In this document: piece by piece, positions 10,266 to 18,580 of the stretch | Numbering within the stretch: position 1 is the stretch's first letter | How the letters are laid out: the number at the start of each line of letters is the position of its first letter | Assembly (NCBI GenBank): GCA_028714035.1 | Contig: JAQTNA010000008.1 | Span: 40,869-104,868, forward strand | DNA length: 64,000 nucleotides | Direction: 5' to 3' | Source: Rhodocyclaceae bacterium | GTDB lineage: Bacteria; Pseudomonadota; Gammaproteobacteria; Burkholderiales; Rhodocyclaceae | Notes under the pieces: generated by a model | What the model saw: only the letters and a program-made list of their open reading frames with translations | The model's database searches: none | Told to the model about the DNA's origin: nothing | Position numbers and translations under genes: made by a program

Positions 10266-10773
10266 AAAGCGTGAGGCGCTGGGCCTGATGGCTTCGCCCG
10301 ACCCACTCCCCACTCCCCACTTCCCACTTCCCGCTTCCGGCACGGTGTTGGCCTTCGATTTCGGACTGCAACGCATAGGCGTGGCCGTGGGAGAACGCCT
10401 GCTGGGCACGGCCCGGGCGCTGGAGACCATCGCGGTGCCCGACAACGAGCACCGTTTCAAGGCCATCGCACGCCTGATCGAGGAATGGCGGCCCGGCACC
10501 CTGGTGGTGGGCCTGCCCCTGGCGCCGGATGGCGGCGAACACGAGATGACGGCGCGGGCGCGGCGCTTCGCCAACCAGCTCTCGGGCCGCTTCCGGCTGC
10601 CCGTGGTTTTGTGCGACGAGCGCTTCTCCTCCCTGGAAGCCGAGGACGACCTGCGCCGGGAAGGCCTGGACTGGAAGAAGAGGAAGCCCTTGCTGGACGC
10701 GCGCGCCGCCCAGGTCATCCTGCAATCCTATTTTGACACCCTGGAAATGCCTCACCATGAATCAGCAGCCTGA
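10258..10773 (+). CDS. ruvX: RuvX/YqgF, putative Holliday junction resolvase and rRNA-processing nuclease
   Basis: RNase H-like fold protein with the family opening [15 protein letters not shown] (catalytic Asp in AFDFG), [21 protein letters not shown] and a C-terminal DARAAQVIL. YqgF proteins are implicated in Holliday junction resolution and 16S rRNA 5'-end maturation. The N-terminus is odd. Before the conserved start there are about 30 extra residues, partly encoded by a C-rich tandem heptamer array at 10300-10338 (peptide [12 protein letters not shown]). Starts at 10258, 10288 (ATG) or 10345 (GTG) are possible; 10258 overlaps the algH stop. The gene overlaps pyrR by 17 bases. Confidence 0.88.
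   Translation: MREKREALGLMASPDPLPTPHFPLPASGTVLAFDFGLQRIGVAVGERLLGTARALETIAVPDNEHRFKAIARLIEEWRPGTLVVGLPLAPDGGEHEMTARARRFANQLSGRFRLPVVLCDERFSSLEAEDDLRREGLDWKKRKPLLDARAAQVILQSYFDTLEMPHHESAA
10299..10338 (+). repeat. Tandem heptamer array (family B variant) inside the ruvX 5' end
   Basis: Five consecutive 7-base units of the pattern CCACTCC/CCACTTC/CCGCTTC. The same pattern, reverse-complemented, occurs in the pilJ-chpA spacer. It is translated if ruvX starts at 10258 or 10288. Confidence 0.7.
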
Positions 10774-11272
10774 GCAGTTTCCCGACGCGGAAGACCTCTG
10801 CCGCGAACTCGCCGCCATGATGCGGCCCCATGTGACTTCGGACACCGCCCTCGTGGGCATCCACACCGGCGGCGTCTGGCTGGCCCAGCGCCTGCACGCG
10901 GAACTCGGCATCACCCAGCCCCTGGGCAGCCTGGATGTTTCCTTCCACCGGGATGACTTTTCCCGCACCGGCCTGAAGCCGGGCCTCAAGGCCTCCAGCC
11001 TGCCCTGCGACATCGAGGGTGCCCACGTCATCCTGGTGGACGACGTGCTCTACACCGGCCGCACGGTGCGCGCGGCGGTCAACGAACTCTTCGACTTCGG
11101 CCGCCCCGCCAGCGTGGACCTGGCCGTGCTGGTGGACCGGGGCGGGCGGGAACTGCCCGTGTGCGCCCGCTTCTGCGCCCACACCCTGACCCAACCGCTG
11201 CCGGCAAGCCAGAACCTGCAACTGGAGCGCGGCGAAGACGGCAGCCTGACCCTGCGTCTGCTGGGAGAATGA
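10757..11272 (+). CDS. pyrR: PyrR, bifunctional-type uracil phosphoribosyltransferase/regulator homologue
   Basis: 171 residues with the phosphoribosyltransferase PRPP loop [16 protein letters not shown] and [13 protein letters not shown], both diagnostic for the PyrR family. In Gram-positives PyrR binds pyr mRNA and controls attenuation; in proteobacteria it more often has only uracil phosphoribosyltransferase activity or an unclear regulatory role. I see no attenuator leader before pyrB. The ATG at 10757 overlaps ruvX and gives the usual length; an upstream in-frame ATG at 10733 lies deeper in ruvX. Only four bases separate it from pyrB. Confidence 0.9.
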   Translation: MNQQPEQFPDAEDLCRELAAMMRPHVTSDTALVGIHTGGVWLAQRLHAELGITQPLGSLDVSFHRDDFSRTGLKPGLKASSLPCDIEGAHVILVDDVLYTGRTVRAAVNELFDFGRPASVDLAVLVDRGGRELPVCARFCAHTLTQPLPASQNLQLERGEDGSLTLRLLGE

Positions 11273-11276
11273 CGCC

Positions 11277-12236
11277 ATGCGCAATCCGCAACTGAACGGA
11301 CACGGCGAGCTGCAACACCTGCTCACCATCGAGGGCCTGCCCCGGGACATCCTCCTCTCCATCCTGGACACCGCCGCGCCTTTCACCGAGGTGGCGGAGC
11401 GGGAGGTGAAGAAGATTCCACTGCTGCGCGGCAAGTCGGTGTTCAACCTGTTCTTCGAGAACTCCACCCGCACCCGCACGACCTTCGAGATCGCCGCCAA
11501 GCGCCTCTCCGCGGACGTCATCAACCTGAACATCAACACCTCCAGCACGGCCAAGGGCGAGAGCCTCCTGGACACGGTGGACAACCTGGCGGCCATGCAC
11601 GCGGACATGTTCGTGGTGCGCCACGCCAGCAGCGGCGCCCCTTTCCTGATCGCCGAGCACCTGGCCCGCACCGGCCGCGACCACATCCACGTGGTGAACG
11701 CCGGTGACGGCCGGCATGCCCATCCCACCCAGGGTCTCCTGGACATGTACACCGTCCGCCACTACAAGAAGGACTTCAGCAACCTGGTGGTGGCCGTGGT
11801 GGGGGACGTGCTGCATTCCCGCGTCGCCCGCTCCGAGATTCACGCCCTGACCACCCTGGGCGTGCCGGAAGTGCGGGTGATCGCGCCCAAGACCCTGCTG
11901 CCCACCGAGGTGGAACGCCTGGGGGTGCGGGTCTTCCACGATCTGAAGGAAGGCCTGAAGGGCGTGGACGTGGTCATGATGCTGCGCCTGCAGAACGAGC
12001 GCATGCAGGGGGCGCTCCTGCCCAGCCGCCAGGAGTATTTCAAGGAATTCGGGCTGACCCAGGAAAAGCTGGACCTGGCCAAGCCCGACGCCATCGTCCT
12101 GCACCCCGGCCCCATGAACCGGGGCGTGGAGATTGATTCCGCCGTGGCCGACGGCGGCCGTGCCGTGATCCTGCCCCAGGTCACCTTCGGCATCGCCGTG
12201 CGCATGGCGGTGATGAGCATGCTGGCGGGACACTGA
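11277..12236 (+). CDS. pyrB: Aspartate carbamoyltransferase catalytic chain
   Basis: 319 residues. Catalyses carbamoyl phosphate + L-aspartate to N-carbamoyl-L-aspartate, the committed step of pyrimidine synthesis. Carbamoyl phosphate-binding [27 protein letters not shown] and the [11 protein letters not shown] segment near the C-terminus are all present. It is preceded by pyrR and followed by the dihydroorotase homologue. No pyrI regulatory chain is nearby; the neighbouring pyrC-like protein probably takes the structural place, as in Pseudomonas (family knowledge). Confidence 0.96.
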   Translation: MRNPQLNGHGELQHLLTIEGLPRDILLSILDTAAPFTEVAEREVKKIPLLRGKSVFNLFFENSTRTRTTFEIAAKRLSADVINLNINTSSTAKGESLLDTVDNLAAMHADMFVVRHASSGAPFLIAEHLARTGRDHIHVVNAGDGRHAHPTQGLLDMYTVRHYKKDFSNLVVAVVGDVLHSRVARSEIHALTTLGVPEVRVIAPKTLLPTEVERLGVRVFHDLKEGLKGVDVVMMLRLQNERMQGALLPSRQEYFKEFGLTQEKLDLAKPDAIVLHPGPMNRGVEIDSAVADGGRAVILPQVTFGIAVRMAVMSMLAGH

Positions 12237-12266
12237 AATACGAAGAGCATGTAAAAGGCAACTAAT

Positions 12267-12399
12267 TAACCGCAGAGGCACCCAGACGCTGAGAAAACCG
12301 GGAGTTGGAATGATGTTTCCAATTCACCCGACTGACAGGGAAGATGGTCGAGGTTTCCCAGCGTTTTTCCTCTGCGCCTCCGCGTCTCTGCGGTTCAAT
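12267..12399 (+). repeat. Family A snap-back octamer repeat, pyrB-pyrC spacer
   Basis: The left arm starts ACCGCAGAGGC and the right arm ends CTCTGCGGTTC, its inverted counterpart; the arms carry imperfect 8-base GCAGAGGC units and flank a variable centre of about 60 bases. It fills most of the 177-base spacer and ends 14 bases before the next ATG. Confidence 0.8.
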
Positions 12400-12413
12400 A
12401 TGAGGTTTCCAGG

Positions 12414-13700
12414 ATGAAAATCCATATCAAGAACGGCCGGGTGATTGATCCGGCGAGCAACACGGACCGGGTTCAGGATGTCTTCGTCGCCGGCAGCAAG
12501 GTGGTGGCCCTGGGCGACGCGCCGGGCAACTTCCTGGCCAACCGGGTGATTGACGCCACGGGCCTGGTGGTCTGCCCGGGCCTCGTGGACATCTCCGCGC
12601 GCCTCCGGGAACCGGGCTACGAATACCGGGCGACGCTGGTGTCCGAGATGTCGGCCGCGGTGGCGGGCGGCGTCACCAGCCTGGCCTGCCCCCCGGACAC
12701 GGACCCGGTGCTGGACGAACCGGGCCTGGTGGAAATGCTCAAGTACCGGGCCAAGACCATGAACAAGGCCCGGGTCTTTCCCCGGGGCGCCCTCACCGTG
12801 GGCCTGAAGGGCGAGCACATCACGGAGATGGCGGAATTGACCGAGGCGGGCTGCGTCGCCTTCAGCCAGGCCGACACCCCCATCGTGAACACCGAGGTGC
12901 TCCACCACGCGCTGCAATATGCCGCCACCTTCGGCTTTCCCGTCTGGCTGCAACCGCGGGACGCCTTCGTCGGCCGGAAGGGCGTGGCCCACGACGGCGA
13001 GGTGGCCACCCGCCTGGGCCTCACGCCCATCCCGGTGACCTCCGAGACCATCGCGCTCGCCACCATCCTGCAACTGGCGCGGGACACCGGGGCGCGGGTG
13101 CACATCGCCCGCATCTCCTCCGGAGCCGGCCTGAACATGGTGCGGGACGCCCGCGCCCACGGCCTTTCCGTGACTTGCGACGTTTCCATCAACCACCTGC
13201 ACCTGTGCGATACGGACATCGGCTACTTCAATCCCCATTGCCACCTAATGCCGCCCTTGCGCTCCCAGTCGGATCGGGAGGCCCTGCGGCAGGGCCTCGC
13301 GGACGGCAGCATTGACGTTCTCTGCTCGGATCACACGCCGGTGGACGACGACGGCAAGCAGGTGCCCTTCGATGAGGCCGAGCCGGGTGCCACCGGGCTG
13401 GAACTGCTCCTGCCCCTCACCCTCAAGTGGGGTTCGGAAATGGGCCTGCCGCTGGCGAAGACGCTGTCCCGCATCACGGCGGATGCGGCCCGAGTGCTGG
13501 GCGTGGATCATGGGCGCCTGGTCGTGGGCGCGGCGGCCGACCTGTGCCTGTTCGATCCCGAGGCCTGGAGCCGGGTCAGCCGCGAAAACCTCCTCAGCCA
13601 GGGCAAGAATACCCCCTTCCTGGGCCTGGAACTCCCCGGCAAGGTGCGCTACACGCTGGTGGATGGCAATGTGGTTTTCGAAGCGAAGCCAAATACCTGA
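12414..13700 (+). CDS. Dihydroorotase-like protein lacking the metal-binding HxH (PyrC' / PyrX type)
   Basis: 428 residues of the class I dihydroorotase/amidohydrolase fold. The normally invariant metal-ligand motif HxHxREPG reads SARLREPG here, so both histidines are replaced (S61, R63). This is the hallmark of the non-catalytic PyrC' subunits that assemble with aspartate carbamoyltransferase in Pseudomonas and relatives. The later motif CSDHTPVDDDGK is retained. A role as structural partner of PyrB is inferred from this and from adjacency; the active dihydroorotase should be elsewhere in the genome. The start is a strong ATG (AGGATGAAAATC) just after a family A repeat. Confidence 0.9.
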   Translation: MKIHIKNGRVIDPASNTDRVQDVFVAGSKVVALGDAPGNFLANRVIDATGLVVCPGLVDISARLREPGYEYRATLVSEMSAAVAGGVTSLACPPDTDPVLDEPGLVEMLKYRAKTMNKARVFPRGALTVGLKGEHITEMAELTEAGCVAFSQADTPIVNTEVLHHALQYAATFGFPVWLQPRDAFVGRKGVAHDGEVATRLGLTPIPVTSETIALATILQLARDTGARVHIARISSGAGLNMVRDARAHGLSVTCDVSINHLHLCDTDIGYFNPHCHLMPPLRSQSDREALRQGLADGSIDVLCSDHTPVDDDGKQVPFDEAEPGATGLELLLPLTLKWGSEMGLPLAKTLSRITADAARVLGVDHGRLVVGAAADLCLFDPEAWSRVSRENLLSQGKNTPFLGLELPGKVRYTLVDGNVVFEAKPNT

Positions 13701-13730
13701 GCGCGACTGAAAAGCAGTGTTTACCGCAGA

Positions 13731-13860
13731 GACGCAGAGGCGCAGAGAAAACATGGACTTGTTGGAGTGTTGCCTCGCGCGACGAATGAAGCAGCGGAGC
13801 GCATCATCAAGCGTTAAAGGTTCGCTTTTCCTCGGCGCCTCTGCGCCTCTGCGGTTCAAA
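13731..13860 (+). repeat. Family A snap-back octamer repeat, pyrC-cca spacer
   Basis: Left arm ACCGCAGAGACGCAGAGGCG and right arm CGCCTCTGCGCCTCTGCGGT are inverted copies with period-8 units, separated by about 65 unique bases. It ends 14 bases before the cca start, the same distance as the copy before the pyrC-like gene. Confidence 0.85.
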
Positions 13861-13874
13861 CCAGTATTCCCAGG

Positions 13875-15098
13875 ATGAAAATCTACACCGTCGGCGGCGC
13901 AATCCGGGATGAGCTTCTCGGTCTGCCGGTGCAGGACCGGGACCACGTGGTGGTGGGCGCCACGCCCGGGGAAATGTCGGCCCGGGGCTTCCGTCCCGTG
14001 GGCAAGGATTTTCCCGTCTTCCTGCATCCTGTCTCCCAGGAGGAATACGCCCTCGCCAGGACCGAGAGGAAGACCGGGCCGGGCTACCATGGTTTTGTCT
14101 GCCACGCCGACCCGGACGTGACCCTGGAGCAGGACCTGGAGCGGCGCGACCTGACCATCAATGCCATGGCCCGGGATGGCGAGGGCAATCTTTTTGATCC
14201 CTTCGGCGGCAGGCGCGACCTGGAGCGCCGGGTGCTGCGCCACGTGGGGCCGGCCTTCGCCGAAGACCCGGTGCGCATCCTGCGCCTGGCCCGCTTCGCC
14301 GCCCGTTTCTCCGACTTCACCGTGGCCCCCGAGACCGTGGCTCTCATGGCACGCATGGTCGAGGGTGGCGAGGTGGATCACCTGGTACCCGAGCGGGTAT
14401 GGCAGGAACTGTCCCGCGGGCTGATGGAGGCCAAGCCCTCGCGCATGATCGAGGTGCTGCTCTCCTGCGGCGCGCTTGGCCGCATCCTGCCGGAAGTGGA
14501 TTGCCTGTTTGGCGTGCCCCAGCCGGAGATGCACCACCCGGAGCGGGATACCGGCGTGCACGTGCTCATGGTGGTGGACGATTCCGCGAGCCGCGGGCTG
14601 CCCCTGCCGGTACGCTTTTCCGCCCTGGTGCACGACCTGGGCAAGGGGGAGACGCCGCCGGAAGTCTGGCCCCACCATTACGGCCATGAGGCCCGTAGCG
14701 CGGAACTGGTGGAGGGCTTGTGCCGGCGCCTCAAGGTACCGACGGACTGCCGCGACCTGGCGCTCCTGGCGGCCCGCTACCACGGCGACATCCACAAGGC
14801 TCGGGAACTGAAACCGGCCACGGTGGTGAAGCTGCTGGAACACTGCGACGCCCTGCGCCGGCCCCAGCGTTTTGCCGATCTGCTCCAGGTCTGCGCCTGC
14901 GATTTCCACGGTCGTCCCGGCTATGCCGAGCGCCCCTACCTTCCGGCAGAAATCTTCCTCTGCGCCCAGGCCGCCGCCACCGCCGTAGACGCCGGTGCCA
15001 TCGCCCGCGCCACCCCCGACCCGGCGCACATCCCCGAGCGCATCCACGAGGCCCGAGTTTCCGCCGTACGGCTTGCACTGACCAAGGAACAAGCCTGA
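13875..15098 (+). CDS. cca: CCA-adding tRNA nucleotidyltransferase with HD domain
   Basis: 407 residues. Adds or repairs the 3'-CCA of tRNAs. N-terminal motif GGAIRDELLGLPVQDRDHVVVG carries the nucleotidyltransferase aspartates; RRDLTINAMA and RILRLARFAARF follow. A C-terminal HD phosphohydrolase domain is marked by VHDLGKGETP, as in the multifunctional E. coli-type enzyme with phosphatase and 2',3'-cyclic phosphodiesterase activities. The ATG context (CCCAGGATGAAAATC) is nearly identical to that of the preceding pyrC-like gene. It is the last gene of this conserved block before a small accessory patch. Confidence 0.95.
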   Translation: MKIYTVGGAIRDELLGLPVQDRDHVVVGATPGEMSARGFRPVGKDFPVFLHPVSQEEYALARTERKTGPGYHGFVCHADPDVTLEQDLERRDLTINAMARDGEGNLFDPFGGRRDLERRVLRHVGPAFAEDPVRILRLARFAARFSDFTVAPETVALMARMVEGGEVDHLVPERVWQELSRGLMEAKPSRMIEVLLSCGALGRILPEVDCLFGVPQPEMHHPERDTGVHVLMVVDDSASRGLPLPVRFSALVHDLGKGETPPEVWPHHYGHEARSAELVEGLCRRLKVPTDCRDLALLAARYHGDIHKARELKPATVVKLLEHCDALRRPQRFADLLQVCACDFHGRPGYAERPYLPAEIFLCAQAAATAVDAGAIARATPDPAHIPERIHEARVSAVRLALTKEQA

Positions 15099-15101
15099 AA
15101 A

Positions 15102-15145
15102 CATCAACGGCGCAAAGGTGCGAAGACGCAAAGGGCCGCAAAGGA
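15102..15145 (+). repeat. Single-arm, degenerate family A octamer repeat
   Basis: Units GCGCAAAG, GTGCGAAG, ACGCAAAG recur every eight bases just after cca. No inverted partner arm is visible nearby. The remainder of the cca spacer up to 15331 shows no other feature apart from a short GGCCCCCAAGGGCC palindrome. Confidence 0.55.
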
Positions 15146-15331
15146 ATCCCCTGAACACGCGGCCCCCAAGGGCCTCCTCGGTTCGGTTATGATGCCCGGC
15201 AACGTCACTTCCGTCGGCAAATCCCGCTTGAGGAAACCATCGAGCGCGCTGGATGCCGGCAAGGCAACGAAATGCCGGGCGGCATGCCTTTGGTTTATCC
15301 GGGCAACTTTGGACTGGCTGTTCAACACGAT

Positions 15332-15787
15332 ATGCAACGCTACCAGTGGTCCCATCTGAACACCCAACAAATCGGCGCCTACGCCGAGTACTTCGTCAAG
15401 ATGGAACTGACGATGTATGGGTTTCAGGTGTACGAAACAGAGGTAGATGATCGAGGTATTGACTTCATTGCACGGTATGAGAGCGGGCCATTTATTGAGG
15501 TCCAAGTGAAGTCATTGCGTTCGCTTGGTTACATCTTTGCGCATAAGGAGAAGTTCGCCCTCCGGGAAAATCTCCTCATGGCTGTAGCGCTGTTCTCGGA
15601 AGGAAAACAGCCCAATCTGTTTCTTGTTCCCGCTACTGCTTGGCTGGCTCCGAGTGAATTGCTTGTGAGCCGCGATTATGAAGGCAGGAAGAGCAAGCCC
15701 GAGTGGGGAGTTAACGTCTCTCGAAAGAACATGCCTGCCTTGGACCAATACGGGTTTGAAAATGTCGTTAGCCAACTACGCCGCTGA
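15332..15787 (+). CDS. PD-(D/E)XK nuclease-like protein (DUF4365-like)
   Basis: 151 residues from ATG 15332; an in-frame ATG at 15272 would add 20 residues. It shows a nuclease-like motif set: GAYAEYFVKMEL (helix with E19), GIDFIAR (D44) and IEVQVKS (E56-x-Q-x-K60), the D...(E/Q)xK pattern of Hjc- and DUF4365-type nuclease folds. Substrate and activity are unknown; such proteins can be nucleases or inactive DNA-binding relatives. Codon use is less GC-biased than the flanking genes and it lies next to a toxin-antitoxin pair, suggesting an acquired segment. No partner such as a methylase or helicase is adjacent. Confidence 0.65.
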   Translation: MQRYQWSHLNTQQIGAYAEYFVKMELTMYGFQVYETEVDDRGIDFIARYESGPFIEVQVKSLRSLGYIFAHKEKFALRENLLMAVALFSEGKQPNLFLVPATAWLAPSELLVSRDYEGRKSKPEWGVNVSRKNMPALDQYGFENVVSQLRR

Positions 15788-15871
15788 TCGCTGCAATCCA
15801 CCGAATTTCGCGCATGAAGCCGCGCGGGCTCCGGTGAGATCTGTCGTGCGAATCCAACCGAGGGAGCGCGA

Positions 15872-16147
15872 ATGCTGAAATTTGAGTGGGACGACGCCAA
15901 GGCAGCATCGAATCTTCGGAAGCATGGCGTGTCCTTTGAGGAAGCGGCTTCCATATTCGGTGACACGCTGGCGGTGACTTTCCCGGACCCGGACCATTCC
16001 ATTGGAGAGAAGCGCTGGCTTACATTTGGTATTTCCCGTTCAGACAAGCTTCTGGCCGTGGTTCATGGCGAACATGGCCGGTCCATCCGAATTATTTCTG
16101 CACGAACGGCCACACGACATGAGCGAGGAATCTATGAACAAGGATGA
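15872..16147 (+). CDS. brnT: BrnT family toxin
   Basis: 91 residues matching the BrnT (RelE-like ribonuclease) family: FEWDDAKAASNLRKHGVSFEEA, then RWLTFGISRSDKLLAVVH and the C-terminal IRIISARTATRHER that normally contains catalytic basic residues. BrnT toxins cleave RNA and are neutralised by an adjacent antitoxin. A good ribosome site (GGGAGC) precedes the ATG. The next gene overlaps it by 29 bases, as in toxin-first type II modules. Confidence 0.88.
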   Translation: MLKFEWDDAKAASNLRKHGVSFEEAASIFGDTLAVTFPDPDHSIGEKRWLTFGISRSDKLLAVVHGEHGRSIRIISARTATRHERGIYEQG

Positions 16148-16349
16148 TGATGAAATGCGCCCCGAGTACAGGCGCGAGGCTTTGGGCAAAGGCGTTCGTG
16201 GCAAGTACTTCGAGCGTTTCTCGAAAGGCACGAATCTCGTCCTTCTCGATGATCGGGTGGCAAAAGCCTTTCCAACGGCGGAGGCCGTAAACGAGGCGCT
16301 GCTCGGCTTGCTGGCGTTGGCCTCGAAGGCTGTTCACATCAAGAACTAG
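16119..16349 (+). CDS. Antitoxin of the BrnT module
   Basis: 76 residues overlapping the end of the brnT-type gene. It contains MRPEYRREALGKGVRGKYFERF, then GTNLVLLDDRVAKAFPTAEAVNEALLGLLA, a pattern common in small antitoxins next to BrnT toxins, with a likely ribbon-helix-helix C-terminal part. It differs from classical BrnA, so I give no symbol. The start could also be ATG 16134. It probably neutralises the toxin and autoregulates the pair; this is inferred from position and family. Confidence 0.75.
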   Translation: MSEESMNKDDDEMRPEYRREALGKGVRGKYFERFSKGTNLVLLDDRVAKAFPTAEAVNEALLGLLALASKAVHIKN

Positions 16350-16411
16350 GGGTGATATTGGGAAAAATGCCATCCTTGGGGTGGCTGCGACCTTGCCTGT
16401 CCCTGCTTTTC

Positions 16412-16437
16412 TCGGCGCCTTAAGCGCCTTTTGTGTT
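16412..16437 (+). terminator. Rho-independent terminator-like hairpin after the toxin-antitoxin pair
   Basis: GGCGC-CTTAA-GCGCC followed by TTTTGTGTTT. The surrounding TTTTCTCGGCGCC is also reminiscent of a family A right arm, so it may be a decayed repeat doing terminator duty. Confidence 0.55.
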
Positions 16438-16464
16438 TCAACCTGCTTTCCATAAAAACAAAAC

Positions 16465-17268
16465 ATGAGCCGCACCCGATTTCCGGAACTGGAGGTGCTG
16501 GTCAGGGCGCCCGAGGGCATACCCAAGCCGACACCCCTGCTCTTCGTCCATGGCGCCTATGCCGGCGCCTGGTGCTGGCAGGAGAACTACCTGCCCTTCT
16601 TTGCCCAGGCGGGCTATGCCTGCTACGCCCTGTCCCTGTCCGGACACGGCAACAGTCCGGGCCGGGAATGGCTGGACTCCCTGTCCCTGGACGATTTCGT
16701 AAACGACGTGGTGAAGGTGGCCGGACTCCTGCCGGAGGCGCCGATCCTGATCGGACACTCCATGGGCGGCATGGTGGTGCAGAAGTACCTGGAGCGCTCC
16801 CTGGCTCCCGCCGCCGTGCTCATGGCCTCGGTGCCGCCCCAGGGCCTGGGATCGTCCGCCATCGGCCTGGCGGTCAGGAAGCCCGGCCTCATGATGGACC
16901 TGAACCGCCTGATGTCCGGCGGCCAGATGGCGCCGGACGCCCTGCTGGAAATCCTCTTCGCCCAGCCCCCGGCGCCGGAGAAGCTACGCGCCTGGTACCG
17001 GCGCATGCAGCCTGAATCCTACCGGGCCATCTGGGACATGACCCTGTTCAATCTGCCCCGCCCGCGGCACATGCACCGGCCACCCATGCTGGTCCTGGGT
17101 GCCGAACTCGATCATCTGATCCCGCCGACGCTGGTGGACATGACGGCGCGCACCTACGGCCTGGAGGCGGAAATCTTCCCCCAGATGGGTCACGGCATGA
17201 TGCTGGAGCGGAACTGGCTCCCGGTCGCCGAACGCATCCGGGACTGGCTGGCCGGGAACGGGCTGTAG
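16465..17268 (+). CDS. Alpha/beta hydrolase
   Basis: 267 residues. Oxyanion/entry motif HGAYAGAWCW, nucleophile elbow GHSMGG, a likely catalytic aspartate in LVLGAELDHLIPP and histidine in MGHGMMLE, all typical of the fold. The substrate is unknown; esterase, lipase-like or lactonase roles are possible. It stands alone between the toxin-antitoxin patch and the convergent phaM gene. No signal peptide is evident, so it is probably cytoplasmic. Confidence 0.85.
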   Translation: MSRTRFPELEVLVRAPEGIPKPTPLLFVHGAYAGAWCWQENYLPFFAQAGYACYALSLSGHGNSPGREWLDSLSLDDFVNDVVKVAGLLPEAPILIGHSMGGMVVQKYLERSLAPAAVLMASVPPQGLGSSAIGLAVRKPGLMMDLNRLMSGGQMAPDALLEILFAQPPAPEKLRAWYRRMQPESYRAIWDMTLFNLPRPRHMHRPPMLVLGAELDHLIPPTLVDMTARTYGLEAEIFPQMGHGMMLERNWLPVAERIRDWLAGNGL

Positions 17269-17274
17269 GGCGGG

Positions 17275-17338
17275 GTGGGTCGGACTCCGGTCCGACCGAA
17301 GTACTACGCGCGGGTCGGGATGAATCCCGACCTACCCT
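17275..17338. repeat. Family C palindromic repeat between hydrolase and phaM
   Basis: Two adjacent hairpins: GGTCGGACTCCGGTCCGACC and GGTCGGGATGAATCCCGACC, ending in TACCC. They lie between two convergent genes and could serve as a bidirectional terminator. The same design (paired GTCGGG...CCCGAC hairpins) occurs inside aceF and lpd. Confidence 0.75.
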
Positions 17339-17750
17339 ACTTCTTCGGCGCGGGCTTGGCCGCTGCCGGCTTCTCGGCCGGGGCGGCGGCGGGGGAGACC
17401 GGGGCGGCACCCTCACCTTGGGGCATGAAGTTCCAGGGCCACATGGCAGGGTTCATGGCAGCGCTGGCGAAAGGGTTGGCCTGAGGATCGGAGGACGATG
17501 CACCTTCGCTCATGGCTTTCATGGCGCCCAGGGCGGCGCGCTGGACTTCCAGCCCCTGGATGCTCATGGTGAGCATGTTCAGGTTCAGCTTCAGCCAACC
17601 CTCCACGGTCTTCAGATCCTTGATGCGCTTGTCCAGTTCATCCACGTCCAGGGTGGGCGTGACCATGCCGGGGAGGTTGAACCCCATGCTGCCCCACATG
17701 CCCTTGATGAATTCGAGCGGATCGCCGCCAGTATTGTTGGTGCCGGACAT
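17337..17750 (-). CDS. phaM: PhaM-like polyhydroxyalkanoate granule-associated protein
   Basis: 137 residues. The N-terminal block (DPLEFIKGMWGSMGFNLPGM, then LDVDELDKRIKDLKTVEGWLKLNLNML and GLEVQRAALGAM) matches the PhaM family, and the protein ends in an Ala/Pro/Lys-rich basic tail (EKPAAAKPAPKK). In Ralstonia PhaM activates PHA synthase and tethers granules to DNA through its basic tail; that role is family knowledge. It lies downstream of queC on the same strand and converges with the hydrolase. Confidence 0.85.
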   Translation of the reverse strand: MSGTNNTGGDPLEFIKGMWGSMGFNLPGMVTPTLDVDELDKRIKDLKTVEGWLKLNLNMLTMSIQGLEVQRAALGAMKAMSEGASSSDPQANPFASAAMNPAMWPWNFMPQGEGAAPVSPAAAPAEKPAAAKPAPKK

Positions 17751-17840
17751 GGAAGTCTCCAGGAAGAGGGGTGAACGGGGAATACTGAACGGGGAATTAT
17801 GCCGCAGCGCGGCAAGGGTTCCAAGGGTTTTCGACGGCCC

Positions 17841-18527
17841 TCAGTCCGGGGGCACAAGGTAGGGCGTCGGATCGGGCTCGCCCGCCGTTTCGAAGCCGGC
17901 CCGGCGCAGGCGGCAGGAATCGCAACGGCCGCAGGCCCGGCCGGCCTCATCCGCCTGGTAACAGGAAACGGTGAGTCCGTAATCCACGCCCAGGGCCACA
18001 CCGCGGCGGATAATGTCGGCCTTGCTGAGGTGGATGAGGGGCGCGTGCACCGTGAGCCGGGCACCTTCCACCGCCGCCTTGGTGGCGAGGTTCGCCATGT
18101 CCTCGAACGCCTGGATGAATTCCGGCCGGCAGTCGGGGTAGCCGGAATAGTCCACCGCATTGACCCCGACAAAGATGTCCCGGGCGCCCAGCACCTCGGC
18201 CCAGGCCAGCGCCAGGGAAAGCATGATGGTGTTCCTGGCCGGCACGTAGGTGATGGGTATGCCCGGTTGCACACCTTCCGTCGGAACCGCAAGCCTTGTG
18301 TCGGTGAGGGCCGAGCCGCCGAACTGGTCCAGGGCGATGCTCATCACCCGATGCTCCTTCGCCCCCAGGCTGGCGGCGACCCGGGCTGCGGCGGCCAGTT
18401 CGGCACTGTGCCGCTGGCCGTAGGCGACAGACAGGGCGTGACAATCGCAGCCTTCGGCTCGCGCGATGGCCAGGGTGGTGGCGGAGTCCAGTCCGCCGGA
18501 GAGAAGAACGACTGCGGGTCGAGACAT
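17841..18527 (-). CDS. queC: 7-cyano-7-deazaguanine synthase
   Basis: 228 residues. Converts 7-carboxy-7-deazaguanine plus ammonia to preQ0, using ATP, in queuosine biosynthesis. The N-terminal pyrophosphatase P-loop [11 protein letters not shown] is present, and a C-terminal cysteine cluster ([11 protein letters not shown]) would bind zinc. I chose the ATG at 18527 ([12 protein letters not shown]); an upstream ATG would add 19 residues unlike the family. It directly follows queE, its pathway neighbour. Confidence 0.95.
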   Translation of the reverse strand: MSRPAVVLLSGGLDSATTLAIARAEGCDCHALSVAYGQRHSAELAAAARVAASLGAKEHRVMSIALDQFGGSALTDTRLAVPTEGVQPGIPITYVPARNTIMLSLALAWAEVLGARDIFVGVNAVDYSGYPDCRPEFIQAFEDMANLATKAAVEGARLTVHAPLIHLSKADIIRRGVALGVDYGLTVSCYQADEAGRACGRCDSCRLRRAGFETAGEPDPTPYLVPPD

Positions 18528-18580
18528 GTCTATTGGATTTCCATCGAGAAAACTTGGCGGGCAGGCCCCGGCCCCACCAT

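Noticed and set aside
10757..12236. PyrR-controlled attenuator before pyrB
   Set aside because: Only four bases separate pyrR and pyrB and no anti-terminator/terminator pair is visible upstream.
12390..12399. GGTTCAAT/GGTTCAAA sequences as tRNA T-loops
   Set aside because: They are the ends of family A repeats; no acceptor stem or anticodon arm can be drawn around them.
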